Assembly (NCBI RefSeq): GCF_030247195.1
Contig: NC_080672.1
Coordinates: 250,781,556-250,845,555 of the forward strand
Length of the DNA: 64,000 bases
From: Topomyia yanbarensis
Taxonomy: Eukaryota; Arthropoda; Insecta; Diptera; Culicidae
Direction of reading: 5' to 3'
In this document: positions 11,581 to 24,200 of the stretch, in pieces
Layout: each line of letters starts with the position of its first letter
Numbering within the stretch: the stretch's first letter is position 1
Notes under the pieces: generated by a model
Databases searched by the model: none
The model's input: the letters and a program-made list of their open reading frames with translations, nothing else
What the model was told of the DNA's origin: nothing
Made by a program: the position numbers and the translations under genes

Positions 11581-12242
11581 TTGACCGTAACGTTATTTAG
11601 TAATATCAGAAGAACAGGTTAATTTTTGCTGAAAAAAATGTTGAACTAGACTTCTGCACGCTACTGTTTTTCGAAAAAGAATGAAGCGAATGCAGAAATT
11701 TCAGATCGACATTGTATGTAGTAACAAGGCCTTACTGTCCTTGCAAGAAGGTTTAGCGAACAAAATAAGCGAAAGTCATCATTTCTGATGATTTTAACCA
11801 TTGCAGTTGTAAATCGAGATACCCTAATTATGGTGTCATCATTCTGTCAACAATGTGCGCAACATTTTACAAATAAGATTGTCAGTTTGGAATTGTAACG
11901 AGAATATTTAAATTGGAACGAGTTTTTGTGTATTGGTTGTCACAATTTATTTGAAATAATATTTCGTAGTATAGCTATCAATATTGCTAGGCGCGAAGCG
12001 AAAATTGTCCATGGAAAACAGTTTATTGGAGTGTAAAGAAAGTAGATTTGGTTCTAGTTTTGTATTCAGAGAAAGTCTCTTGCGTCACAACAGACTAACA
12101 GTTTTGGCAATTAGCGTGTGATTTGTACATTTTAAGAAGTTATTTGACTATTGCTATTGATATTTTGCAATGCCCCGAGAGCGCGTTTATACTGGCTAAC
12201 TAACGATGCTGGTAACTGATGTAGTGAGATTTGTCAAAACTT
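11581..12242. other. GALK2 3' flank with candidate polyadenylation signal
   Basis: The minus strand has AATAAA at 12022-12027, about 215 nt after the GALK2 stop; this is the likely 3' UTR end region. Nothing else was recognised. Confidence 0.4.
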
Positions 12243-15200
12243 TCATCCAATTAGGTTTCTAGCTGCATTCAGGAGGTAGATCTCTGCGCCTCTTTGTGGG
12301 CTTGTAGCAAAGACTAGTTCGTTTAAATTTCTACCGGTTGCTTGTGAACGGTTGGTATAGTACAACCGCTTAAGCATATTGATATACTGGATACTTTCTT
12401 CTATACCATCGCATAGAGCCACAATACAACCTCCCCACCTGAAATTGAACACTTTAATTATTTATCTGAACAAGGTACCATAAACCATTTTTACCCAGCC
12501 CCAGTTAACCGAGCGCCTACTCCCACAGAATCTGAGAGCTCAACTAGCTGATCCAAATTTGGATGCGAACATTCATACAACACTTTAAGACTTTCATGTG
12601 ATTGTCTCATCAGCTGCTGCATCAATTTGATGGCTTCATCGGATTGTTGCCTAGCCACTTCAATGAAGGTATTGACGCGTAAAGATTCTAAACAAAAGAA
12701 AGGATATTATATGTGACGATCCAAACCTGATATCTGTTACCCTGAAAAACGTGTAGCGCTCGTTGTCTTAGTTTGAAAATCTGAACATTTCGAGTGTTCA
12801 CCGTTAGTAAATTTTCAACGAAATCATCAAGCTCTATTTCAAAAATTTCTAAAAGCTCTTGTCTGCTATACACCAGTTGTGGTAGATAGTTTTTCGTTAG
12901 CATTTCCATTTCCTCCAAAGAGTAGTTAAGAGCCACTTGAAGATCTGCAAACCGCCAGATGTCCCTCCAGTTCTTCTTCACCATTTTGGCTAAAAGTCTG
13001 ATTAATTTCGAATTATTGATTAGTCGTTTTCAATATTTTGCATATGTATACCATACCGACATGCCAGCCTACATTCCACGACGCGTTCGTTGAAATCGGA
13101 TGTAGCAGCTTTGTTCGCTTGTGTCAAACTATTGGCAATAACAAATATGGCATTTTTAGGTAGAATCACCGATGTAGCTCGCAAAGGGTTCCATTCGATG
13201 AATTGAGCACATCCTTGCTTCGCTAGAAATGCGATTGCTTGATCCATTCCTCCACCTTGAGTACCAATGTATCGCTCGCAGTCAGCTGAAATCATCGCTA
13301 GGGTTTGTTTTTCCAACGGTATCTACAACAATACGGTTTATGAAATACACTTACAATCTTATGTACGAATGGATAATTACGCAGTTCAAGTATGCAGAAC
13401 AAAGAACAGATGCGCTCACAATAGCACTTGAACTTGATAGACCTGATGCAGGAGGTATGTTCCCCGACAGTGCTACCATCATACCTTTGGCATCGGATGG
13501 TTTCGCATGCTCCAGCATACCTTTGATCCCACAAAGAAAATATTTGTACCATTCGGGACCTCCTGATTGACCTACATCAATACTAAGATCATATGAAATA
13601 TATTGAAATATGAAATATATTATTTCTTTTGTTTGCTTTGTAAATGCTAAATTTTCTTACTTAAATGTATTGATATTACACTTAAATGGCTTGTACTTGT
13701 TGTCTACGTTCTTCACATGTATAAGGTTATCCTCGGATGAGGCCACCGCTAAAAGTATTGTTTGTTCCACTGCCATCGGTAGCACGGGATAACCACAGTA
13801 GTCTACATGTTCTCCGATGATGTTCACTCTGAAATAATTGGTCTTGTTAGTACATCTTAATTTAATTCGATGTATCGAACTTTAAACAGCTACAACATGG
13901 TTTAGAGATACAGATAATCTTTGATACAACGTAACCTCGATATAACATACCCTCGATATAGCGTCACTCGATATAACCTACATTTTTCCTCGATATAACG
14001 TATACAATTTTTAATTAATTTTTCAGGTCCAAATTTCTGTTCAATTACACATGCATTCCATATTTTAAGAATTCAATATGTTACAAACAATCTTAAAACG
14101 TACTAATTGGGCTTCTAATGAGCATGTTAGCAATTGGCTACTTCATTGAAGGCTACGAGAGCGATTTTTTTCAATTTCATTTGCGGATGATTTTTTTTTT
14201 TTCATACGTTTATTTGACACGGCATTTGCAAAAGCTTTTTACGCCAGTTTCTTTTTTTTACATAGCACGTTACAAAAATCCTTAAGACTAATTTTAACTA
14301 TACTAGTACTTTGTCTAAAACTAACACTGAAATCACTTTATTGTTTGCTTTATTCCTTACATTGTTGTATTTCATAATGATCTAGTATTTTCGGGTGTAT
14401 TTATTTACTTTTTTTTGTTATTGTCTAAATTTAAAAACTAAATACTCTAGGACACTTTAATTGGTGAATGATTAGCCTTGGATGAGAGTATGAGGAGATG
14501 AATTTAATTAAATTTTGACAGACGCTGTTTTTAGAAAATGATAGATAAGTTCCATGTATAGAGGATCGCGATACGCCAGGATGTCTCTAACAGGAACATG
14601 GATTGGTCTTCCTCGGACTTGTAAAGAATCTACTAATTGTGATCTGGCTTCACGATATTCAGTGCAGGACCAAACAACATGCTCAATGTCGTGGTAACCT
14701 TCTCCACAAGCACAATGATTACCCTCAGCGAGCCCAATACGACGGAGATGCGCATCTAAAGTATAATGATTGGACATGAGCCTAGACATCACACGGATGA
14801 AGTCCCGACTTACATCCAATCCTTTGAACCATGCCTTCGTTGATACTTTAGGGATAATTGAGTGTAGCCATCGTCCCATATCTCCATTGTCCCAAGATGT
14901 TTGCCAACTAGCAAGTGTCCTCTGTCGAGAAGCGCTATAAAATTCATTGTAAGCGATGGGTCTTTCATATATTTCACCATCTAGTGCACCAATCTTGGCT
15001 AAATTATCAGCTTTCTCATTGCCCGCAATAGAGCAATGGGCGGGGAGCCACACTAGGGTAAATTTATAACATTTTCTTGTCAGGTTACTCAGAGATTCTC
15101 GTATCTTCCCCAAAAAGAATGGATCGTGATTATCAATCCTCTTTGAGCGTAGAGCTGCAATTGTGCTGAGACTATCAGTGAGGATAAAGTAATGGTTCGG

Positions 15201-18200
15201 GGGTAAAGTATTAATTATTTGAAAACTATAGTGAACTGCTGCTAGTTCCGCTATATAAACAGAGGCGGGTTCTGCAAGTTTGAGAGAAATTGAAAAATTA
15301 TTGTTGAAAATACCGAAACCAGTGGCCTCACTGATTCGTGACCCATCAGTGTAAAACATTTTAAGGCTATGTGTTGATATTTACTTGTGAATATTTTAGG
15401 GATCTCCCGCGAGCGTAGATGATCCGGAATTCCACGAATCTCTGCTTGCATGGACGTGTCGAAGAATAAAGTGGATTCAGGAATATCTAGTATATTGACG
15501 TATGTGTGAACATACCTAGCAGGTGTTATTTCTTGTGACATGTGATTGAAATACACTGTCATGAATCTGGTTTGGGGTTGAAGCTCGACAAGTCTTTCAA
15601 AATTTTCAATTACCAGTGGGTTCATAACCTCACATCGAATAAGTAAACGAGAAGAGAGATCCCAGAATCGGTCTTTTAAAGGAAGAACTCCCGCTAGTAC
15701 TTCAAGACTCATTGTATGGGTCGACTGCATGCAACCTAAGGCAATTCGTAAACAGCGATACTGTATCCGTTCCAGTTTAATAATGTGAGTGTTCGCAGCT
15801 GAACGGAAACAGATGCACCCATATTCCATTACTGAAAGTATTGTTGTTTGATACAATCTTATCATGTCACTTGGATGAGAACCCCACCATGATCCAGTTA
15901 TTGTTCGCAGAAAATTTATCCTTTGTTGGCATTTCGTTATTAGATACCTAATGTGGCCTCCCCATGTGCCTTTAGAATCGAACCAAATTCCAAGGTATTT
16001 AAAAGTCAGGACTTGGGCTATCGTTCTACCAACCAACTGAAGCTGAAGCTGAGCTGGATCACGCTTCTTTGAGAAAACGACCAACTCTGTTTTCTCCGTA
16101 GAGAAATCGATGCCCAGCTTTAAAGCCCAAATTGATAAATTATCCAAGCTATCTTGCAATGGTTGTTGTAAATTTATAGCTTTTGGTCCTGTGGCAGAAA
16201 CCACCCCATCATCTGCAAGTTGTCTTAAAGTGCATGGGCTGACAATACAATTATCAATGTCATTCACGTAAAAATTATAGAGAAGGGGGCTTAGACAAGA
16301 GCCTTGTGGGAGGCCCATGTAACTTATTCTGAGTGTCGCCAAATCGCCATATGAAAAATGCATGTGCTTTTCTGACAATAAATTGTATAAATAATTATTT
16401 AATATCGGTGAAAGACCACATTGATGTAGCTTCTCCGAGAGAACATCAATGGAGACTGAGTCGAATGCTCCTTTTATGTCTAAGAACACAGACGCCATTT
16501 GTTCTTTTTTTGCGTAAGCGAGTTGGATTTCTGACGAAAGTAGCGCCAGACAATCATTCGTTCCCTTTCCCCTCCGAAAACCAAACTGGGTATCTGATAG
16601 CAAGCCGTTCGCCTCAACCCAATTGTCGAGACGTCGTAGGATAATTTTTTCCAGCAATTTCCTGATACAGGATAGCATTGCAATCGGTCGATACGAGTTA
16701 TGATCGGAGGCTGGCTTTCCCGGTTTTGGAATAGCGATAACTCTCACTTGTCTCCAGTCGTGCGGCACAATGTTCTGCTCAAGAAGCTTATTGAATAAAT
16801 TCAACAAGCGTCTTTTTGCTAGGTCAGGCAGATTCTTCACCAAGTTGAATTTAATTCTGTCTAGTCCCGGAGCATTATTGTTGCATGAGAGGAGTGCAAT
16901 TGAGAATTCCATCATTGTCAAAGGCGAATCTATGAAATCGTTACTTGTGGGAACATCGCGAGTGATTTTCTGCGCAGGAGCAGAATCGGGACAAATTTTC
17001 TTGGCGAAATTAAATATCCAACGATTCGAAAAATCTTCGCTTTCATTAGTCACGTTTCGATTCCTCATTCTTCTGGCTGTGTTCCAAAGAGTACTCATTG
17101 ATGTTTCTCTTGACAAGCCATCAACGAAGCGTCTCCAATAACTAGACTTTTTGGCACGACGTATACTGTCAAATTTGTTTTGCAAAATGAAATAATTTTC
17201 AAAGTTCTCACGTATACCCCCTTTCTGTTTCATAATTTCTTTGTAGGCAACTTGTTTAGCTTTATATGCATCAGAGCACTCTTTGTCCCACCAAGGATTA
17301 GGGGGGCGTCTATTTATTGTCATTCCAGGATTGCATTTCGTTTGGGATTGTTCTGCTGCTTCAATAATTAAACCCGCTAAGAATTCATATTCTTCGGTAG
17401 GGGGTAGCTCTTCTGTCGAAGCAAGAGAAGTGGAAATTAATGTTTCGTATGTTTTCCAATCAATATTTCGTGTTAAGTCATAAGGAACATTGATTGAATT
17501 CGTAAGGCCTAATTCACTGTTAATTGAAACAACGATTGGCAAATGATCGCTACCGTGAGGATCAGGTACAACCTTCCACGTGCAATCTAACCGAAGTGAT
17601 GTCGAGCACAGAGATAGATCTAATGCACTTGGACGTGCAGGAGGTCTGGGGATGCGTGTTGTTTCGCCAGTATTTAAAACTGTCATATTAAATTCGTCAC
17701 AAACATTGTATATCAAAGAGGATCGATTATCATTGTAGAGGGAACCCCACAATACTCCGTGCGAGTTGAAGTCTCCCAGTATCAGACGCGGAGCAGCCAT
17801 GGATTCCACTACCTCAAAAATTTGATGTTGTCCAATTTGAACTTTGGGAGGTATATATATAGAAGCGATAGACATGTCTTTGCCTTTAATGTTCGTTTGG
17901 ACAGCTACAGCCTCAATGCCCGGGGGGATGTTAATTCTATAGAAAGAATAGCACTTTTTAATTCCTAGAAGCACTCCTCCATACGGGGTGTCTCGGTCTA
18001 GGCGAATAATGTTGAAATCATTTAAGTTGAAATTAATGTTTGAGGTAAGCCATGTTTCACATAGAGCAAAAGCATCGCATTTTAAATTATGCAGTAAAAT
18101 TTTTAAGGAATCAATTTTAGGTATGATACTTCTGCAATTCCACTGTAAAACAGTGATGGAATCTTTCATTGGAGGAGGTGAATTACCCATTGAAAGATAC

Positions 18201-21200
18201 AATCGCTGCAAGGATGGGCCATTGAGCAATCAGCTGCTCTAAAAATGTTCTAATTGTTGGGAGGAAAGCTGAAAGTATACTCTTTAGTGGTTCAGAAATA
18301 TTGAATGCTTTAAAAATCCAATCAACAATTTCAGAAAATTTCAATAATCCTACCCCCGGCTGAGGCTCAGAGGAAGTCGAAATTTTATTATTTCCAGTAA
18401 TGGTGTTCTGTTTGGATTGTACGTTCCCAAAACCGGGCGGAATTGATTTCGGTTTTGAATCGGAATTTTTCGGTTTTGGGCGCAGTTTATCTATTGGTGG
18501 AGAAATTTTAAGGCCCTTTCTTGGCAGCTTGGGAAAAGAAGACTGTTTTCTTTTTCTGGAATTTCCGGGTAAAACAAATGATGTACCTTCGCACGCTCCG
18601 TCAGAGTCAGACTGTTCCGAAAATAGAGATGTGTAAGTGTTTTCTAAGAAAATGGGTTTAGGGGTAGCATTTTTCAACATTTCTGCATAGGAGCGCTTAG
18701 ACCTCTCCTTCAAGGATCGTTTAATTTTATCCTCACGCAATTTATAAATGGGGCATGCAGGGAGCTCATGTGAGTTTTCTCCGCACATTAAACATTTTTC
18801 TGAATTTTCATTGCATGTATCCTCTTGATGAGAACCCCCACATTTGCCACACCGTGCCTTATTGGAACAGTAAGTGGCTGTGTGGCCAAGCTGTTTGCAA
18901 TTAAGGCAATTCATTACACGAGGAATAAAAAGGCGAACAGGGAGACGAATCTTATCGATAATGACATAGTTGGGCAGCGCAGACCCAGCGAAAGTCACTC
19001 GAAATGAGTCAGACAGTCGATAAACTTTTTTATCTCCTTCGTGTGATACTGAATGCAATTGCTTGCATTCAAGTATTTTTACGTCTTTAAGTATGGTGTC
19101 TTTGAAACGACCAACCCCATGCTTAATTATGTCATCAACAGTCAAACTCGATTCTGTGATGACCCCATCAATTTCAATTTCCTTTGAAGGAATATACGCT
19201 CTATACTCACGCGTAAAAAGCTCGCAAGAAGCAATTGCATTGGCTTGTTTGAGACTACCAACGACAATGCGTATTTTATCTTTATTGACTTTGACGATCT
19301 CTTTTACATCCGAGAATCGCGAAGTCAAATCTTTAGAAATTTGAATAATATTTAGCGCCTTTACTTTACGCCTAATAAATACAATCCATGGTCCCGTTGA
19401 CGACTCTGGGTAAATTTTAATTCTAGTCGGATTTACATTTTCAGCATAAGGCTTAGGGGGAGGGTCTGTTACTCGTTCTCCCATCTCTTCATCCATTTTA
19501 CCTAGCAAGAAAAACTATCACAAAAAGGAATGAAAAATATACCTGTTATACCTGTAGAACACACCTCATGTGTTACGTTGTAAACTCGGTGCCCGTTGTT
19601 TGACAATGTGACACTTGCTGTCCTTCTTCGTCGCGTTGCTTCTTCAGTAGAGAAATAGGCCTACCTGCAACACTTCAAAACTCTCTCCGGTTAAGCTGCT
19701 CGTCGGTATCACCACCACAAGCGCGCTCTCTCCGTTTCCACCGCCGCGGTAAACAAATGTGGCTACCTGTGGCTTGCTGCGAAAATCCCACTGTCGATGC
19801 GGCACTTTTCGGTGCCACTTGTTTTCCTTATTCGTCGTACCACTTCTGCGGTAGATGAATAGAGCAAATGGGTCTACCTGTGACGCTTCCCCTCTCGTCG
19901 ATTAGAATTGCCCGACGACACCAATACAATATATTTTTTCTGTGTGTACAGGCACGATCACTTTCGATTTCTGCCACCGCGGTAGGCAAATTCGTCTACC
20001 TGCGGTTTGCTGTCAAAACACCGAGGATGCCGTTGACCACGCCTCCGACGTATCAACTGTCGACTCACACTTAACAAACTGGTCTCTCTCTCTCCCACAA
20101 AAACGCATACAGCGTCTCGCACTCCGTCACTCTCTCGAGAACAAAACCTTCCACCTGGAGGCACAACCGTCTCGGCCGGTTGCAAAAACTGTTATGATTT
20201 GCGGATGATTGTAATTTATTAAAACCAAACATGTAGCTCAATAAATAATACAAGATCAGTAAGTTCTAACTGAAAACAAAACTAATAATTTTTGTGTGAC
20301 CTTTGTTGGTTTGTTTCGCGACTGAGGAATCTGATTCTCTGGGCCGAACGACAATGTTTAAGTTTCATAGCATGCTGTGCCAAAAAAAAACATGGCCAGT
20401 GCTATCATATTTGATGACAATCAGTTACAATCGCTTCCTGAATGCAGTACTTCGGATTACATTTTTTTATTATTCTCGATATTTGGGTCATTACATCAAC
20501 CATAAGATCTACGATTCATATTGCAAGTAATGCGGACACATTCAACTCCGAATTCGTATATCCCTGAATTCAGTTCCCTGGACTCGTGATTGTTTTGTTT
20601 GTTTTACATTGATGTTGCCATCATGTGACACATGAAATGACGTCCCATTGACGAGCTGCAAGGAATCCAGTGATATTTATCAAAATTTCTGGTTTCTGAG
20701 ACTCTTGAATCCGGTTACTAGAATCGAAGATTGTTTTCGAATCCTATTATGTGTCACATCAAATAAATAAGAGTGAAAGATCGTATTTGTAATTACACGG
20801 ACAACTGTGCGTTTTACGACTGGTATGGGGTATTTAGGAAACCAGTTAGCGGATTGAAATATATTTCCAGAAATTCTTGAATCGTGGATACAAGTGGATC
20901 TTTATAGTCTATTCTAATAATGAAAGTGCATAAATTGCTCTTATTTGATGAGGCGCAGACGGTGGGAGTATTAAAAAACACTTAACAAGCCAAGACAGAA
21001 TAATAATGACTAATGACTTAATAATTAGGAAAGGAGTCAAAATAAAAATATTTTCAATAAATTTAATTCATATAAGCAAGCAAAAATTAATTGTGGCATC
21101 TTTTTTATACAACCACTATATTTTTTATGAGAAAAGTTGTTTCACACTGTTAGGTAGGTTAGATTTTCAAAATTAGCTACGCGTTATCAAAATTCTACAA

Positions 21201-24200
21201 AATAAAGTACCATGAACAACAATTCTGTGAGGATTTTGCATGCTTCGATATAACGTACAATTCGACATAACGTACAATCTCTAAACTGAGATGTGCGTTA
21301 TATCGAAGTTTACCTGTATTCTAACACCATACATCCTTGGGCAAAGTTGTTCTGCATATTCTGGACTATACTTCTATCTATTTGTTGGCATACTGCAGGA
21401 AGAATTGTAGTCTGTAGAATTAAAAATCCAAAAAGTAGGTTTTCCCATACTAATTTCCATACAAATTTCAAACGCAATGCGCTACGCCGGGTCAAAACCA
21501 ATTGGTCAACTTTTGCACTGCTATTTGGGACCCCAAAAGGAACCAAAAAAGTGCTGTGCTAGGTTGATGTGGATAAGATTACGTTTTTTAACAATGCCCC
21601 ACCCTAAAAATTACACGATCGGTCCAAACTACTAGAAAGAGGAAACAGCGGTCTGTAGCTCGGGGGGAAAGTTTGTGTGTTCTCACTACACATACCCGGA
21701 TTGGTAGCATTGGTCTTCGACAAACCTTCGAATGAGACGACATGGAATTTTTTCGGGTATCTTTCAACCGAGTGGTGTAACAACGTCACAAGATCCACAA
21801 GGTAAGTAGATGTTTTCCCATATCAATCGGCCCTATTCTGCGCGGCGTGTGACGTGAGATGACTAATCTCACCTCACTTTACGTGACTTTTCTCACCCTA
21901 TTCTGAGAGTCGACTCGGGTGAGGTGAGATTCCCCATTGCGGTTAAATGGGCGTCTCACGTCACCCGAAGTGACTCTTCAGAATTGGGTGAGAAAAGTCA
22001 CGTAGAGTGAGGTGAGATTAGTCGTCTCACGTCACACGCCGCGCAGAATAGGGCCGAATATTTACTGTATCGATTTTGTTGGCTATTTTTGGCAAATTTT
22101 AAGACTAATGGGATTTTTGATTGACACCGGTGTAGTGGAATGCACTGGAACTGCACCATTTTTTGCACTTTCTAGGGTATGTTCCATTGACACTTCTGCT
22201 AGAAAGTGCAAAACCAGTGCACTCCACCACACCGGTGCACATCAATCGAAAATCCCATAAGAGAAAAGAGTAATGACATTCAAAGACGGATAGGTATTCT
22301 AGAGCGAATGAGTTATAAACTTAGAATGGAAAACTAGGACTAGGCAGGGTCATATGGGCATGATCGGAAGGAAATGTAAAGAATCCTTTGCCTTCTGCTA
22401 AGTAGAGTTGGGCATTGCACCCAAGTCTACCGCATGGTCGTTGATAGAATACAACTCACCATCATGTTTTACCGCTGATGCCGACAAAAAATTCTTCATA
22501 AATCCTCGCCTAGAACGACCATGCGATCATTCTTTTCCCCTTCTGCTAGCATCAAGCCGTGTCATATGCTAACTTTGTATCTCAAACCGTTTTCATTTTA
22601 TGATGAGTTCCACACTGAGCAAAATTTACTTTGAATTTCCATAAAAACGTCTTATGACTTTCAGACATAAGGATTTTAAATGGATTTTATAAGTGTGTCT
22701 TATGATTTGGAGGGGAAATTTTCCAAATCCATCTCTTATTATTTTCATAAGACAGTCTTATGAAATTTATGAAAATGTCCGAATGAACGCCATAGGTGCC
22801 CATTTATGAAAATTGCTGATATTTATAAGCAGAAAATATAGTAGAAATAATGATTTCCATAGAACAGTCTTATGAAATTCATTACAATGTTCGAATGAAT
22901 GTCATAAGTTTTTTCATGGATATTATTGTACATTTATATAAAAAATAGAACATGGCTGACATTTCTCGAGCATTTTTAGTAGACAAAAAATCAACAGTAA
23001 AAATCAACCTTTAGAGGTTATTTGGTTTTACACCAACCGACATAACCCCAAAATGAGCCGGATGAACTTCGCATGACAATTTTCGGTGGTTTGTTTACAT
23101 GGGAGTACGTGAGTTTGAAATTAACACATGGGAACCCGTTGCACTCGAACTCACGCAACTGACAAAGTAAACAAACCACCGAGAATTGTAAAACATGAAC
23201 GTCATTCATAATGAGTTCATTAGTGTGGTCATCTTGTTGAACTAAATTCGGGACAAATGAACCGCCAAGTGTAGATCCCTTCAGAAGATTGAAGAGAAAA
23301 CTCATTAAATGGTAAAATTTGTACATAATGAGCAACGCTTCGTCAATATTTCGTGGGAAACTGGGCTTAGACAACTGAATTATAATGATTGTTACTTCTC
23401 AATTGATTTTGATAATCATAAAATACGCGTCAGACACTAATTATATGCACAACTTATTTCATTTCAAATAATCGGATATCTTCTGTAAAAATCATAACCA
23501 TGTAAACTGATTTAATGCTCATAGTAATTTATTCAATAACATAAAAAACAATTATTTAAAATTTTGTAGCAATTTGACAAAAATCTCACTTCTTTTGTTT
23601 CAAACAGCGGTAATCAAAAAGTGCTGCCCTGAAACTATTAGCTCCTGGTTGGCCGTGCAGGCCAGTACTGAATTCATAAGAAACAATTATGAACTTTTCA
23701 CAAAAGTGACGTTTACGAAAAACAAAATACAATTTTATAGAATCAATAACAGATTTCATATGGGTTTCATAAGAAAAACTTATGAAATTCTTAAACGCAT
23801 ATATTGGAGCGAAGTCATAAGACTGTTTTATGAAATACATTATTTGTACGTCTATGGAGTGCATGAATAAAGATAAATGAATTCATAAGCCTGCCTATGA
23901 CATTCTAAAGCGTTAAATGGCATCGTCAGAAGGCTGGTTCATATGTCGAGACTTATGAAATTCTCAGATGCTTTTTGCTCGGTGCATATCATAACTTAGG
24001 GTGTCTCTCAAAAAAATTTCTCCGTACAGTTTTTTAGTGTGATTTTTCACACAAAAGTGAGCACTGTGTACTTTTAGAGCATGATTGGGGGCATAATTTG
24101 CTGAAGGAAGAAAAATTGTATCTTGTCTGGTTCAAAAGTTATACATAATTTTCACTGAAAAATACGCTTTTGTCAAATGTTGATATTTCAAAAGTGGGCA

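Larger units (their letters stand above)
14193..20196 (-). mobile_element. Nearly complete I-clade non-LTR retrotransposon (I factor/MosquI-like)
   Basis: A 6.0-kb unit on the minus strand. The 5' UTR with internal repeats is 20196-19509, followed by ORF1 (nucleocapsid-like), ORF2 (endonuclease + RT) and an RNase H domain in a shifted frame. The 3' UTR ends in a short poly(A) at about 14202-14193 just after AATAAA (minus-strand view of TTTATT at 14209-14214). It is bracketed by a perfect 14-bp target duplication. The presence of RNase H and three CCHC knuckles in ORF1 fits the I clade; the family name is an inference. It lies sense-oriented in GALK2 intron 1. Confidence 0.85.
13911..21316. 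mobile_element. pogo-like non-autonomous DNA transposon interrupted by the I-clade element
   Basis: The left end CAGATAATCTTTGATACAAC and the right end (reverse complement CAGGTAAACTTCGATATAAC) are imperfect terminal inverted repeats flanked by TA (13909-13910 and 21317-21318). Both ends carry sub-terminal copies of CTCGATATAACGTA-type words (13933-14008; 21246-21300). CAG starts with TA duplication are typical of pogo/Tigger elements. Removing the 6.0-kb retrotransposon leaves about 1.39 kb without a recognisable transposase; 20211-21240 has no other feature. Confidence 0.6.

Noticed and set aside
15340..15362. Programmed -1 frameshift between RT and RNase H
   Set aside because: The local sequence does not form a good X-XXY-YYZ heptamer in the ORF2 frame; loss of one A from a run is simpler.
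23574..23870. Pair of overlapping 98/92-codon ORFs
   Set aside because: Antiparallel frames inside a non-autonomous DNA element rich in TTCATAAG repeats; no protein motif.
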